Part shown: piece by piece, positions 1-9,387 of the stretch | Layout of the letters: each line of letters opens with the position of its first letter | How positions within the stretch are numbered: the stretch's first letter is position 1 | Notes under the pieces: model-generated | Seen by the model: only the letters and a program-made list of their open reading frames with translations | The model's database searches: none | Told to the model about the DNA's origin: nothing | Made by a program: the position numbers and the translations under genes | Source: Perognathus longimembris pacificus | Taxonomy: Eukaryota; Chordata; Mammalia; Rodentia; Heteromyidae | DNA length: 64,000 nucleotides | Assembly: GCF_023159225.1 (NCBI RefSeq) | Contig: NC_063164.1 | Span: forward strand, 74,605,800-74,669,799 | Reading direction: 5' to 3'

Positions 1-599
1 CCTCCACTCCTTCCCCTACCCTAATATTCATTCCAAAGACACAGGGTGACAAGAGAGACCAATACTGGCCATTTTCTACTAGTGATCTTTACAATTGGCA
101 TACCCAAAATGCCCCCTTTTCTGAGAAGCCCCAGGATTTAATTCGCTTGCTTGAAACTATACTTTTCACTCACCAGCCCACATGGGATGATTGTAGCCAG
201 CTTTTACAGGTCCTATCCACCACTGAGGAGAGAGATTGTATCCAGGAAGTGGTCCGGAGACTTATCCCCAGCCCCACCAGAGTGCCCATCATGGATCCTG
301 CCTTGATTGCTACCTATTTTCCCGAGACCCGACCAACATGGGACTATAATACGGCTGAAGGTAGGGAGCGACTCCTTGTCTATCGCCAGGCTCTGCTAGC
401 AGGTCTCAAGGCGGCGGCTCGCCGACCTACCAATATGGCCAAAGTTTATGATATTCGACAGGGAGGAAGTGAAAGTCCGGCAGCATACCTTGAGTGGCTT
501 GTGGAAGCCTTTAATCAATACACTCCGTATGATCTTGAGACCCAGGAATCTGCTCAGATGATTATGTTTGCCTATGTAAATCAAGCTGCACTGACATGA
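1..599 (+). pseudogene. gag: Endogenous retroviral gag, capsid (p30-like) region, partial
   Basis: The frame is open from position 3 to the TGA at 597-599, about 199 codons, with no start codon because the matrix end is cut by the window edge. The leading residues are proline- and serine-rich, as in the p12-capsid junction, then comes the capsid start with QYWPFSTSDLYNW and the conserved FTHQPTWDDC segment. A later LEWLVEAFNQYTPYD segment is the major homology region (its family role is capsid assembly). The frame ends at a TGA just after the capsid helices; sense continues in another frame from about 596, so a small frameshift broke gag here. Gammaretroviral assignment is confident; function is lost. 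Confidence 0.92.
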
Positions 600-1035
600 A
601 GCGAAAGTTGCAGGCTCTAGACAGGCTTGGTGAAAAATCTGTTAGGGATCTAGTGGCAGTGGCGAATATAATAAGAGAGAAACAGGAGAACAAAGACAGG
701 AAAGGAAGGACAAAGAACGTGGAATCGAGCAAGAAAAGAGGAACAGAGTTAAGGAAAGGAGTTTGGCTAGAATTTTGGGGCAACAACAGGCACAATACAA
801 AGAACTCAGGGAAATCCTGACTTCTGTGCAGGCTGGAAACTTTAGACAGTCCGCCTCTCCAAGTAAGGAACAGGAGCCGAAACCCCAATCAAGAGTGGGG
901 AAGAATCAATGTACCTATTGCTAGGAGGAGGGGCATTGGATCAAAAACTGCCCAGTGCTAGCCAAGAAAAAGGAGGAAAAACAAAAAGTAGGATCAAGAG
1001 TGTTGCCAGCCTTAGAGATGGCTGAGGACAGTGAC
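600..1035 (+). pseudogene. gag: Endogenous retroviral gag, capsid C-terminus and nucleocapsid, broken
   Basis: After the break near 597 the capsid C-terminal segment reads in the 596 frame (KRKLQALDRLGEKSVRDL), followed by a lysine/arginine/glutamate-rich stretch typical of the charged assembly helix of gammaretroviral capsid. Around 780-840 sense passes to the frame that also carries protease and RT. Nucleocapsid has one CCHC knuckle, with cysteines at codons 910 and 919, histidine at 934 and cysteine at 949, spaced C-x2-C-x4-H-x4-C; the residue after the second cysteine is a TAG stop (922-924). The segment ends at the TGA at 1036. Both breaks would abolish Gag production downstream of capsid. 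Confidence 0.88.
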
Positions 1036-1080
1036 TGAGGGAGTCGGGGCTCAGATCCCCTCCTTGAGCCCAGGATAACA
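1036..1080 (+). promoter_or_regulatory. Gag-pol junction stop (readthrough position), TGA variant
   Basis: Nucleocapsid and protease share one frame and are separated by a single in-frame TGA at 1036-1038, followed at once by GGG and a GC-rich run to about 1070. Gammaretroviruses make Gag-Pol by suppression of a stop at exactly this place, usually TAG followed by G and a downstream pseudoknot. Here the codon is TGA, which is also a suppressible stop; whether it is ancestral or a later change cannot be told from one copy. No pseudoknot was modelled. Confidence 0.7.
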
Positions 1081-1440
1081 TTGAAAGTGCAAGGGAATCC
1101 AGTCATGTTCATGGTAGATACGGGAGCAGAAAATTCAGTATTACTAGCCCCTAGAGGGCTGATGTCCACTAAAACAACATGGGTCCAAGGTGCGACGGGC
1201 ACTAAACCCTATAAATGGACTACTCGAAGAACAGTGGACTTGGGAGTGGGCCAGGTAACCCACTCATTTTTAGTCATCCCTAACTACCCCTATCCATTGC
1301 TTGGACATGATCTCTTAACAAAAATGAAAGCTCAAATACAGTTCACAGGCAGAAGGGCTTCTGTGACGAACTCAAGAGGAAAGCCTGTTAGTATACTAAT
1401 AACTAGCAAGTTAGAAGAGGAGTATAGGCTTTACCAGCAT
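1039..1440 (+). pseudogene. pro: Endogenous retroviral protease region of pol
   Basis: The frame is open through the aspartic protease domain. The catalytic motif VDTGAENSVLL sits about 25 codons after the junction stop, and the flap and C-terminal regions are represented by LGVGQVTHSFLVIP and the PLLGHDLL motif, the usual GHDLLT-like end of gammaretroviral protease. Length (about 125 codons) matches the family. The domain itself shows no stop. It would be made only as part of Gag-Pol, so it is orphaned by the gag breaks upstream and by stops in the RT downstream. Confidence 0.9.
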
Positions 1441-2107
1441 CCCAAGCCTAAGTCTCTGGAAAATGAGTGGCTACGGGCATTTCCCCAAGCATGGGCAGAA
1501 ACTGGGGGAATGGGACTGGCAAAACATCGTTCTCCAATCTTTGTGGAACTCAAAGCCAGAGCCGACCCAGTAAGAGTTTGCCAGTACCCTATGTGACTAG
1601 AAGCAAAGAAAGGGATCACTCCTCACATCAGAAAATTGTTAGATTTAGGAGTTCTGAAGCCCATCCAGTCAGCCTGGAATACTCCACTGTTGCCTGTAAA
1701 AAAGCCTAATTCTAATGATTACAGACCTTGAGACTTGAGAGAAGTTAACAAGAGAGTAATGGACATTCATCCAAAAGTCCCAAGCCCATATACCCTGCTG
1801 AACTCCCTGTCACCGAGCCATGTGTGGTATACTGTGTTGGATCTAAAGGATGCTTTCTTTAGCCTGCCCTTAGCCCCACAGAGCCAAAGCTACTTTGCAT
1901 TTACTTGGCATGATCGTGAAATCAGTATAAGCTGTCAATTGACCTGGACCAGGCTGCCTCAAATATTCAAGAATTTGCCTATCATCTTTGATGAGGCGTT
2001 ACATGAAGACCTGAGTGAGTACCTCTCCAAAAATACTGGAATAAGTCTATTACAATATGTAGATGATTTGTTAATACCAGCTCCAGACAAAAATAGCTGT
2101 CTATCCA
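1441..2107 (+). pseudogene. pol: Endogenous retroviral reverse transcriptase, fingers and palm only
   Basis: The protease frame continues into the RT. The N-terminal segment (HRSPIFVELK, then [34 protein letters not shown]) is followed by DLREVNKRV, the first catalytic aspartate in [12 protein letters not shown] (near 1840) and the YVDDLL catalytic pair (2056-2073). In-frame TGA stops occur at 1594-1596 and 1728-1730, both where a tryptophan or glutamine-type codon would be tolerated in the family. A few codons after YVDD the match stops and RNase H sequence begins near 2108, so thumb and connection are missing: about 50 codons separate YVDD from the RNase H motif, where roughly 300 are normal. 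Confidence 0.9.
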
Positions 2108-2674
2108 GATCTGGAAGCGCCTCTGCATGATTGTGAGCAGATCCTGGCCCAAGCACATAGCCTCTGGCCAGACTTGCTGGATTTGCCACTATCACATGCC
2201 GAGCCCACCTGGTTCACCAATGGCAGCAGCTTCAATCGGGATGGAAAAAGGTAGGCGGGTGCGGCGGTTACTACGGACACTGAGATAGTGTGGGCAGAGG
2301 CACTTCCCCAGGGAACTTCTGCACAAAGAGCAGAAATAGTGGCACTAACAAGCCTTACAGATGGGAAAATGAAAGAGAATAAATATCTATATGGACAGCC
2401 GGTACGCTTATGCCACCGTACACTTCCATGGAGCCATCTACCAAGAGAGGGGGCTACTGACAGCCGAAGGAAAAGCTATTAAAAACAAGCAGGAGATTTT
2501 AAGCCTCATCCAGGCCCTATGGCAACCAGCAAAGATTGCCATTATGCACTGTCCGGGTCATCAAAAGGGAGTTGATTCAGTGACTAGAGGGAATAATCTG
2601 GCCAACCAGGCAGCCAAGGAAGCAGCCCTCCAGCCCAGAGCAGAAGTATTGACTCTAGTAGACCCAGGGCCATG
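2108..2674 (+). pseudogene. pol: Endogenous retroviral RNase H domain, broken
   Basis: Starting in a different frame from the palm, the tether [11 protein letters not shown] leads into the RNase H core. The first catalytic position reads TNGSS (about 2215-2229) where the family has an aspartate, so an essential metal-binding residue is lost. A TAG follows near 2250. The core continues with [13 protein letters not shown], which keeps the catalytic glutamate, then shifts frame near 2390 to [21 protein letters not shown], with its DSRYA motif, and IMHCPGHQKG with the C-terminal NNLANQAAKEAA. The RNA strand of RNA:DNA hybrids is the family substrate. The enzyme is dead by mutation and frameshift. 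Confidence 0.9.
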
Positions 2675-3790
2675 AACTTTGTCTCCTGTGCCCCAGTATT
2701 CCCAAGAAGACTTGGAGTGGATAAAGAAAATTCCATGGCCCACAAAACCCCGGACAGAGAAGGAAACAATGACTGGTGGAAAACTTGTGAAGGGAAACTT
2801 ATCTTGCCACAAGGGATGGGTAAAGGGATCCTTAAGAGAATCCACCGAGCCTCTCACATGGGAACCCGAAGGATGCAGGACTTAGTCTGACACTCCAAAG
2901 TAAAAATTAGACAAGAAGATCAACTTATTGAAGATATTGTTAAAAATTGTAAGGCCTGTCAACTCACCAATGCCCCCAATCAACAAGTTACTAAAGGAGC
3001 TCGCCTCCATGGGGATAGGCCAGGCGTGTATTGGGAAGTAGATTTCACAGAATTTAAACCTGGAAAATTTGGATACAAATATTTGCTATTTTTTGTAGAC
3101 ACCTTTTCAGGATTGGTTGAAGCTTATCCAACAAAGCATGAGACCGCAAATGTAGTGGCTAAGAAGATCCTGGGAGAAATCCTACCCAGGTATGGCTTCC
3201 CATCCAACCATTGGGTCAGACAACGGACCTGCCTTTGTCTCAAAAGTAAGTCAGGGAATAGCCGCTGCACTGGGGATGGATTGGAAATTGCATTGTGCTT
3301 ATATACCCCAGAGTTCAGAACAGGTAGAGAGAATGAATCGGACTCTAAAAGAGACCTTAACTAAATTGGCCTTAGAGACTGGCGCAGACGGGGTGTCACT
3401 CCTTTCTTTTGCTCTGCTTAGAACAAGAAATTCTCCATATCAGCTTGACTTTACTCCTTTCGAAATAATGTATGGGCACCCCTCGCCCATTATCCCCAGC
3501 CTTCAGACTGAATTGCTTGCTGATTTGGATGATACTGAATTTTTGTGTAAACTTGATTATTTGCAGTTCACGCACAAGAATATGTAGTCCCAACTTAAGG
3601 CATTATATGATTCTGTTTCTGTCCCTACCCTCCATTTATTCAGACCAGGGGATTGGGTGTTCATCCGGAGGCTTAACCCCAAATCCTTAGAACCACGGTG
3701 AAAGGGACCCTACATGGTGCTACTAACTACTCCCACTGCCCTCAAGGTAGACGGCATCGCCACTTAGGTCCTGCTCCCACGCCAGGCCAG
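2675..3790 (+). pseudogene. pol: Endogenous retroviral integrase, broken
   Basis: The N-terminal zinc domain is seen as the histidine pair near 2845-2860 (HRASHMG) and CKACQLT near 2953. The catalytic core has the first aspartate in YWEVDFTEF (about 3030), the second in [10 protein letters not shown] (about 3215) and the glutamate in [14 protein letters not shown] (about 3325), so the DDE triad is recognisable across a frameshift near 3190. The C-terminal DNA-binding domain reads FRPGDWVFIRRLNP and then, past a TGA, KGPYMVLLTTPTALKVDGIA. A TGA (2888-2890), a TAG (3585-3587) and the shift make it non-functional. In an active element it would insert the cDNA into host chromatin. Confidence 0.92.
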
Positions 3791-4454
3791 CTGACCCCTT
3801 TGCCCTGGACGATGACTACCATGGTGGAACATGGGAGGTCTCCAAGCACCCAACTCAGCTGCTTTGCCCTCGTCTCAAGAAAAGAAAGTTAGACTGAATA
3901 TTGTTATAATTTTCTTTTTGCCTTCTTTCCTTGCTACCCTGGCTAATGTTGATGTTATTTTGGCAGCTCACGCCAAAGTGGGGGTGACCCCCTTAATTTA
4001 GCAACTAGCAGGAGTCCTGTAAAGTCCCATGCAAGCAAGAAGGCATTGGTAGTTTTGGGCTTGCTCAGGAATACGGGTATAGCCACCCGACCCTCAGAGC
4101 AAAGCTGAGAAGTTTATGTATTATTTTATTGCTGACATTTGGATACTAAACACTATACAGCTAATAGTAAGTCTGTATAGCTGAAAGTTAATTTCCAGTT
4201 TGAAGTAATTCCTTGGTAAAGTAAGGTTATAGGTTCTTGGCTAGGTAAGGTCAACGTCCCTCAGTCAGCCTGAAGAAGCTACACAAGATGGATGATCTTC
4301 ACCCATCAGCCCCCCTTTAAAACCAAGGGACCAGAGTTGTTTTTTGGTAATTACTTTGGGCCCTATTGTCCCATGCATTATCTCTATATCATCCCCTAGA
4401 CATGCAAGCCATTGAAATGGACAGAATGGAGCCATGATTGGCTCTCAAGGTACC
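3791..4454 (+). pseudogene. env: Env-region remnant of the class I provirus
   Basis: Only about 660 bp lie between the integrase end and the polypurine tract, against roughly 2 kb for a full env. A hydrophobic stretch near 3900-3945 (IVIIFFLPSFLATLA) could be an env signal peptide, since env normally starts overlapping the end of integrase; stops follow soon after (TAG at 3999-4001). I cannot recognise surface or transmembrane subunit motifs, a fusion peptide or an immunosuppressive domain. Most of env has been deleted or has decayed beyond recognition. The identity of 4000-4450 rests on position only. Confidence 0.5.
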
Positions 4455-4472
4455 AAAGAGAAAAGGGGGAAA
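4455..4472 (+). promoter_or_regulatory. Polypurine tract of the class I provirus
   Basis: An unbroken purine run with a G-cluster (AAGAGAAAAGGGGGAAA) lies directly before the TG that opens the LTR. This is the plus-strand primer site in retroviruses and fixes the 5' boundary of the LTR at 4473. Confidence 0.85.
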
Positions 4473-4930
4473 TGAAGAGCCAGACTTTGAAGTCAGGCCT
4501 CAATTTACCACATGAACCCCACTTTACCATGTGAATCTGAGAGAAGCAGGCCCTGTGAGCAAACTCAGGACAAGCTTATTAGGGCCCAGCCAGTCGAGAA
4601 CTCTAGCCACTGGGAATGCTTAACTCTAACTGCCCCCAGAGTGCCTTGAGCCCTGAGCCAATCAGATTTGTACCTGTGTCCTAATCTTGCTTGCTTGAAC
4701 ACCTGATGGCTGTAACGTTGTTTTGTTGTTGTTGTTGTTTTTTTTTTTTTTTTTTTGCCTTTATAAGCCCTGTGCAATCGCAGCTTGGGGCTTCCTCCTA
4801 ACCTCCGCTGTGTTGGTGGGTAGGACGAGGCCCGAGTTGCAGCCCGCCTGAATAAAGCCTTGCTTTTGCATTTCAGAATGTCTGAGTCTCGGTGGCCTTC
4901 TTGGTGGTGGTTTCGGGACTTGGCATAACA
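4473..4930 (+). repeat. 3' LTR of the class I provirus
   Basis: The LTR runs TG (4473) to CA (4930), 458 bp. It has a TATA-like TTTATAAG at 4761-4768, a polyadenylation signal AATAAA at 4851-4856 and a U5 ending GGCATAACA. A CCAATCAG-like element lies near 4660 (GAGCCAATCAGA). Between these and the TATA box sit a GTT-type microsatellite and a run of about 20 T residues (4719-4757), a simple-repeat expansion within the promoter. Because only one LTR is in view, no age can be estimated. Confidence 0.88.
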
Positions 4931-7030
4931 GAATGACCCCTGCCCAGGCAGGAGGCAAGTCTCGAGCCTTGGCTCACAGACTCAGGTGAACTCAGCCAGA
5001 GGTGCTCCTCCCTGCCTGCCAGAATTTCTAAATTAAGACTGAAAGCAGCGAGCAGCTACCCGCAGCAAGGACCAATCACGTGGCAGAGTAAACAGTTCCC
5101 GAGACAGATAAACGTACCCATCACAGAGGAAGCCCAATTCCCAGCTGGAAACGGAGCTGAGTTCCACAGCCAGCTCCACCCAGGAGGTTGCCCCACCCAG
5201 GAGGGAGGAACCTCCCCCAGGCAAGTGACTCTCAGCCAGGTAAACCAGGCCAGAGGCGCCCTACCCTTCTGAGTTCACAGCCTATTCACAGCCAGGCATT
5301 AAGGCAGTGGCCCCACAGCAGACAGGATGAGCCATTATTCCCGAGACTGTTCAGCATCCCCCATCTACAGAGGACACCCAAGTCCTACTGTTATGCCTAG
5401 ATTTCCGGTCCCCAAAGACCACCAAGGAGCCGATTCCGATGCAAACACATAAGAGTCTTTATTGCAAGCTCAAGCCTGGACTCCCAACCATCACCAACAC
5501 AGCAGATCTGGATTAAGAGTCCCCACCCTCAGATAGGCAGGGTTTTTATTGTGATTACAACAGGGGCAGGGTATTTCCAACTTGGCTGGTACTTGATTGG
5601 ATGGCATTTAACAAGCAAGTCTTGTCCTATTTCTATTGGCTACCTACCCTTTAAGTTATCTATTTTGGCTTTGCTATCTGGAACTGGCCTCAATATCAGG
5701 AATTGACAACAGGTGGTCATGTAGCACTGATGCAGGGGGTTAATGCAGGGGGTAGAGCAAGTCACAAATGGGTTAAGCAAGCTGTTTGCAGAAGCAGAAT
5801 ATTGCGGTCAGGCTGACCTAGTGGCAACTTTATTTTAACAATTGCCACCATGTTTTCCCATTACTACTAAGCAAGCTTGAGCAGGCTAAAACAATCCAGT
5901 ACTCAATCATAACTAAACCAACCAACAGTTACCATGGCATTTCTACTACTATTATGGTTATTTCCATAGTCTATGACTATGATCATTTTTTACTGTCTGT
6001 TACCATGGTTGTTTCCCAGCTATAGAGGTGAACAAGTGCTCCCTACATTTTTAAATGTCAAACTATAAGAAACTAGTCTCATGGGTGGGGGTGCAGCCCT
6101 CTATCATGGAGTCATCACCAGGGTTTGGAAGCTGTTATAATTTTAACACTAAAACATATTTAGTTACTCCAGTTTTCAGGTCAGCCCTAACACTGAAAGC
6201 AAATCAAACCAGCCAAGCAACAGGAAAATAGACTGTAGATCATCGCAAGGAAACCAGAGACTGGAGAGAGCCCACCCAAACAAGGAAGACTTCATTTAAA
6301 AAAAAAAAATTTAACTTTTTTATTTTCTATTTTTCATTTTTGAGATGATGTTTGTTTTTTTGTTTTCCATTTTTATTTATTTGTTTTATTTTTTGGTAAT
6401 TTTTTGTGTTTTGTGTATTTGTTTTCCAGTATTTTTTCTTTGTTTCTCTCTTCACATTCTTTTTCTTTAAAATTACTTTCCTATGACTAACACCTTCACT
6501 CTTTTCTGCTGACTCTCCATTGTCTATCATTTTAACCTTGTTCTTTCTACCGATGGTACTCTTCTCCACATTTACACTTCACTGAAACTAAACCAAAATC
6601 ATCATGACCCATACATTTTACTCTATTCTCTTCACTACCCCTAACTTACCATCCTGATTTAATCCAGGACCACCAGACTCCATTGACCCCTGATTATTGG
6701 ATAGAGGGTATTGCTGTTCAATCTGAGTGAATCAAAGGTGTTCATAGAGAAATCCAACCAGCCCAGAAAGAACTTAATATAAGAACAAAAATTGCTCATA
6801 GGATTGTAAAGGTAAATAAGTAACTACTGAATACAGGGCTCAGGGTTGGTTGTTATATTGAAATTGTATTTTTTACAAACACCAAATCTGATGTTATATA
6901 CAAAAAAAGAGAGGGAAAGTATCTGTACATAATTGTGAACTTCTAAGATTAATACAACAGTGCTTGGTAAGGCCTACTTTGGGTCTTAAACGGTGTTCAC
7001 AGGTGCTTGTAGCTTGGCATTCCCAATCCA
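4931..7030 (+). mobile_element. Probable LINE-1 5'UTR/promoter region, split by a solo LTR
   Basis: Upstream of the L1 ORF1 remnant and on its strand lies GC-richer sequence at 4931-5388 with loosely repeated CTCAGCCAG-containing segments (near 4990 and 5232). It then resumes after the inserted LTR at 6193, passing through a T-rich stretch (6300-6450) and on to the ORF1 start. Rodent L1 promoters are often GC-rich and repetitive, so 5'UTR identity is likely but inferred from position. The boundary with the provirus LTR is abrupt at 4930/4931. Confidence 0.5.
5389..6192 (-). repeat. Antisense solo LTR, probably class I
   Basis: The element begins TGTTATGCC and ends CCCTAACA, giving short inverted termini (TGTTA/TAACA), 804 bp. 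On the minus strand a polyadenylation signal reads AATAAA at 5458-5463, followed by a short R/U5 ending GGCATAACA, the same nine terminal bases as the class I LTR at 4922-4930. A TATA-like AATAAAAACCC lies near 5545. U3 is long. No internal retroviral sequence flanks it, so it is a solo LTR formed by LTR-LTR recombination (family knowledge). A clean 4-bp target duplication is not seen (CTAC against CTGA). The surrounding sequence appears continuous across it. Confidence 0.68.
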
Positions 7031-7785
7031 AATGGGCAGAAGAAGCGCAAGAAAGATGGCAAACAATGGAGTCTCATCTCCCACTCAAAACAAGACGGAA
7101 GCAGAGCAGTCAAACAAAGACATAGAAGAGAACCCTCAAAAGGCTCTACAAAGTCTACTGATAAAAATGTTAAATTAAAAGTTTGAATCTCTTCAGTCAA
7201 CTATTATAGAGTGTGAGGAGGTGAACCAAAAATTAATAGAAAATTGCATGGCCTCCACAAATAGAAAGATAAATGAACTTCAAGAGTCCATTGAAAAGAT
7301 AGCTACCCAGGTAAAGATTTGAGAGACAGCACTCAGAACCAAATTAATGAAGTAAAGAAGTCCATGCAGAATGTAAAAGAAATTTATACCAAAGGCATGG
7401 AAATAATTGGGAAATGCCAGTCAGAAGGAAAAGAGATTTGAAATCAACTAGTTAGCCTGCAGTCCAGACTAGATGAAGCAGAGGACTGAATCTCAGGAAC
7501 TGGAGATTCTCTAGAATCTATGGAGAAAGATTAAAAATACAGTACAAAACCAGATCAATTGGCAAAACGGATCACTCCAGGAGCTCCAAGATACTATGTG
7601 GAAGCCCAATATAAGGCTAACAGGTAGGGAGGAAAACCTAGAGAAAGAAGTTAATGGAATAGGCAACTGATTTAACAGAATATTAGCCGAGAACTTCGCA
7701 AATATCCAAAAGGATAGGCCTATCCAGATACAAGAAGCATTTAGAACCCTAAACCAGCCAGACCCGTTGGAATCAGCTACTTAGC
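7031..7785 (+). pseudogene. LINE-1 ORF1 remnant (N-terminal and coiled-coil part)
   Basis: A start codon near 7031 opens MGRRSARKMANNGVSS and a polar N-terminus, then a glutamine/lysine/glutamate-rich helix-forming stretch (SLQSTIIECEEVNQKL, INELQESIEKIATQVK) interrupted by several stops. Further matches to the ORF1 coiled coil and the start of the RNA-binding region follow to about 7785 (for example LQDTMWKPNIRL, the segment near ENFANIQK and FRTLNQPDP). L1 ORF1p is the trimeric RNA chaperone of the retrotransposition particle. The copy is truncated at its 3' side: no ORF2 follows, and it stops abruptly in unrelated sequence. Confidence 0.72.
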
Positions 7786-8371
7786 TCATACTGGGCCCAG
7801 ATTAAAACGTGAAGCAATTAAATCAGTACGTGTTCTTGCTATTCATTCCACACTTCAGAGAGGGCAGGGGAGGTCCCATTTTGCAATCTTTCAAAGGCTT
7901 TGTGGTAAAGATGTGGTTAAAGTCTATTGAGATGGTATACAACATTTGGAATGAAAGGACTATGGGGACCCTTTGCTCTTCATCTCTGCTTTTGCCATCC
8001 CTCGGGTGAGCAGCTGTTCAATAACATGCTCCCTCCACAGTTCTGAATGCATGGATAGATGGTCATGGACTGAACATTCTGCAGCTTTTTCAGGCAAAAC
8101 AAACTTTTCACCTTTTACAGATTATTTTTTCTTTTCACTGCAGGATTTCTAATCAAAGATTTGTACTTTGTAGGCAAGCACTCTACAATTTATCCATCTA
8201 CCTCCATTTTCTCCTTTTAAATTGTTTCTCTCAGGTATTTTGCCACAACAACAAAATGTTAACTTACCATTAAATCTCTAAGCTGTTTTTGAAACTTTAA
8301 CCTTTTCACACAATATTTTATGAAAAACCAGAAAGAAGCAGGAATCAAGAAGATAATTTAAAGAGAAGGAA
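7786..8371. other. No gene seen
   Basis: Apparently unique sequence. The longest open frame (7809-8009, 66 codons) has no recognisable motif. Confidence 0.6.
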
Positions 8372-8606
8372 AGGGAGAGAGAGGGGAAGGGGGATACAGT
8401 GGCTTACACTTGTTATTAAGCATAGTAGGTGGGAAAAATCAAGGTCCAAGATCAGACTTTGGAAGAAGTGCATGACCTTATTTGAAAACAAAGAAAAACA
8501 AAACAACAACCACAAAAATATTAAGGTCAAAAGAGTTTAGGTTAGGTGTTAAGAGTACCTGCCTAGAAAGCATAAAGCCCTGGGTTCAAACCTTAGTAAC
8601 AACTAA
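8372..8606 (+). repeat. Old dimeric SINE
   Basis: The left half resembles a diverged 7SL/B1-type monomer (CAGTGGCTTACACTTGT, then AAGATCAGACTTTGG). After an A-rich linker the right half is an ID-like, tRNA-derived unit with TTAAGAGTACCTGCCTAG and a B-box-like GGGTTCAAACC near 8583. The heavy divergence indicates an old insertion. Confidence 0.6.
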
Positions 8607-8626
8607 AAATGAAAATAAGGGGCCAA

Positions 8627-8933
8627 ACCGTGTATACTGGTATTAGAACTAGGAAACTGAAAGGGAATACCAAAATTGAGAGACACAGTATAAAAAGACA
8701 AATGACTACAAAAGCAATACTTGCAAAACTATTTAGTATAAACCAACTGAACAACTCATGGGGGGGAAAGGGAAAGGGGGATGAGGAAGGGGAGAATGAG
8801 GGAAGAGGTAACAAACAGTACAAGAAATGTATCCAATGCCTAACATGAAACTGTAACCTCTCTGTACAATAATTGTACAAAAAAATTGTTTGACAATAAA
8901 AATTTTTAAAAAGAAAAGAAAAAGAAAAAAGAT
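8627..8933 (+). mobile_element. 5'-truncated LINE-1, 3'UTR only, with 15-bp target duplication
   Basis: The 307-bp insert matches, in reverse complement, the 3' ends of the L1s at 20963 and 21891 (shared TACAAAAGCAATACTTGCAAA and ACAAGAAATGTATCCAATGCC). It has an A-rich tail from about 8900. It is flanked by perfect copies of AAAATAAGGGGCCAA at 8612-8626 and 8934-8948. This is a typical severely truncated L1 insertion by target-primed reverse transcription. Confidence 0.9.
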
Positions 8934-8948
8934 AAAATAAGGGGCCAA

Positions 8949-9387
8949 CCTTTCTTAAACTTTATATTATTTATTTAAAAAAATAATTGTTAATAAGCTG
9001 TACAAAGGACACCCAATTTAACATATCAGTTTGTGAGTATAATGCATTTTGATTACTGTCACTTCATTCATCATTGTTGCCCCTCTGATCTAACCCCACA
9101 GTCCTTCTGAGGTATTTACTGAGAACCCAGAATCCACAGGTTCAGTGCTGGCAATTTGTGATACTCGTAGATTGTGTTGTTACAGTACCTGCTGCCAGGC
9201 TGTATGTTCTTTTGTAACATTAAGACATTTCTCAGAAATAAGCTCTTTTCCAACTGTCTTAACCAATGGGACAATTTCATAGATATTCTTACAGAAAAGA
9301 ACAATCCAATCTCTAATTTTTAGCATGTTACCTTATTAAAGTTAACTATAAAAGCACCCTGTGCTGTGTATATGCACTTATCCGATT
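8949..9387. other. No gene seen
   Basis: AT-rich sequence without recognisable repeat or coding signal. Confidence 0.6.

Larger units (their letters stand above)
1..4930 (+). mobile_element. Class I (gammaretrovirus-like) endogenous provirus, 5' end outside the window
   Basis: Read in order on the plus strand: capsid, nucleocapsid zinc knuckle, in-frame stop at the gag-pol junction, protease with DTGA, reverse transcriptase with YVDD, RNase H, integrase, a short env-region remnant, a polypurine tract and one LTR. This order, a single CCHC knuckle, and gag and pol in one frame separated by a stop are hallmarks of gammaretrovirus-like class I elements. The 5' LTR and matrix lie before position 1. 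Stops, frameshifts, an RT deletion and loss of nearly all env make it non-functional. The high similarity of its motifs to the family suggests moderate rather than ancient age (inference). Confidence 0.93.
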
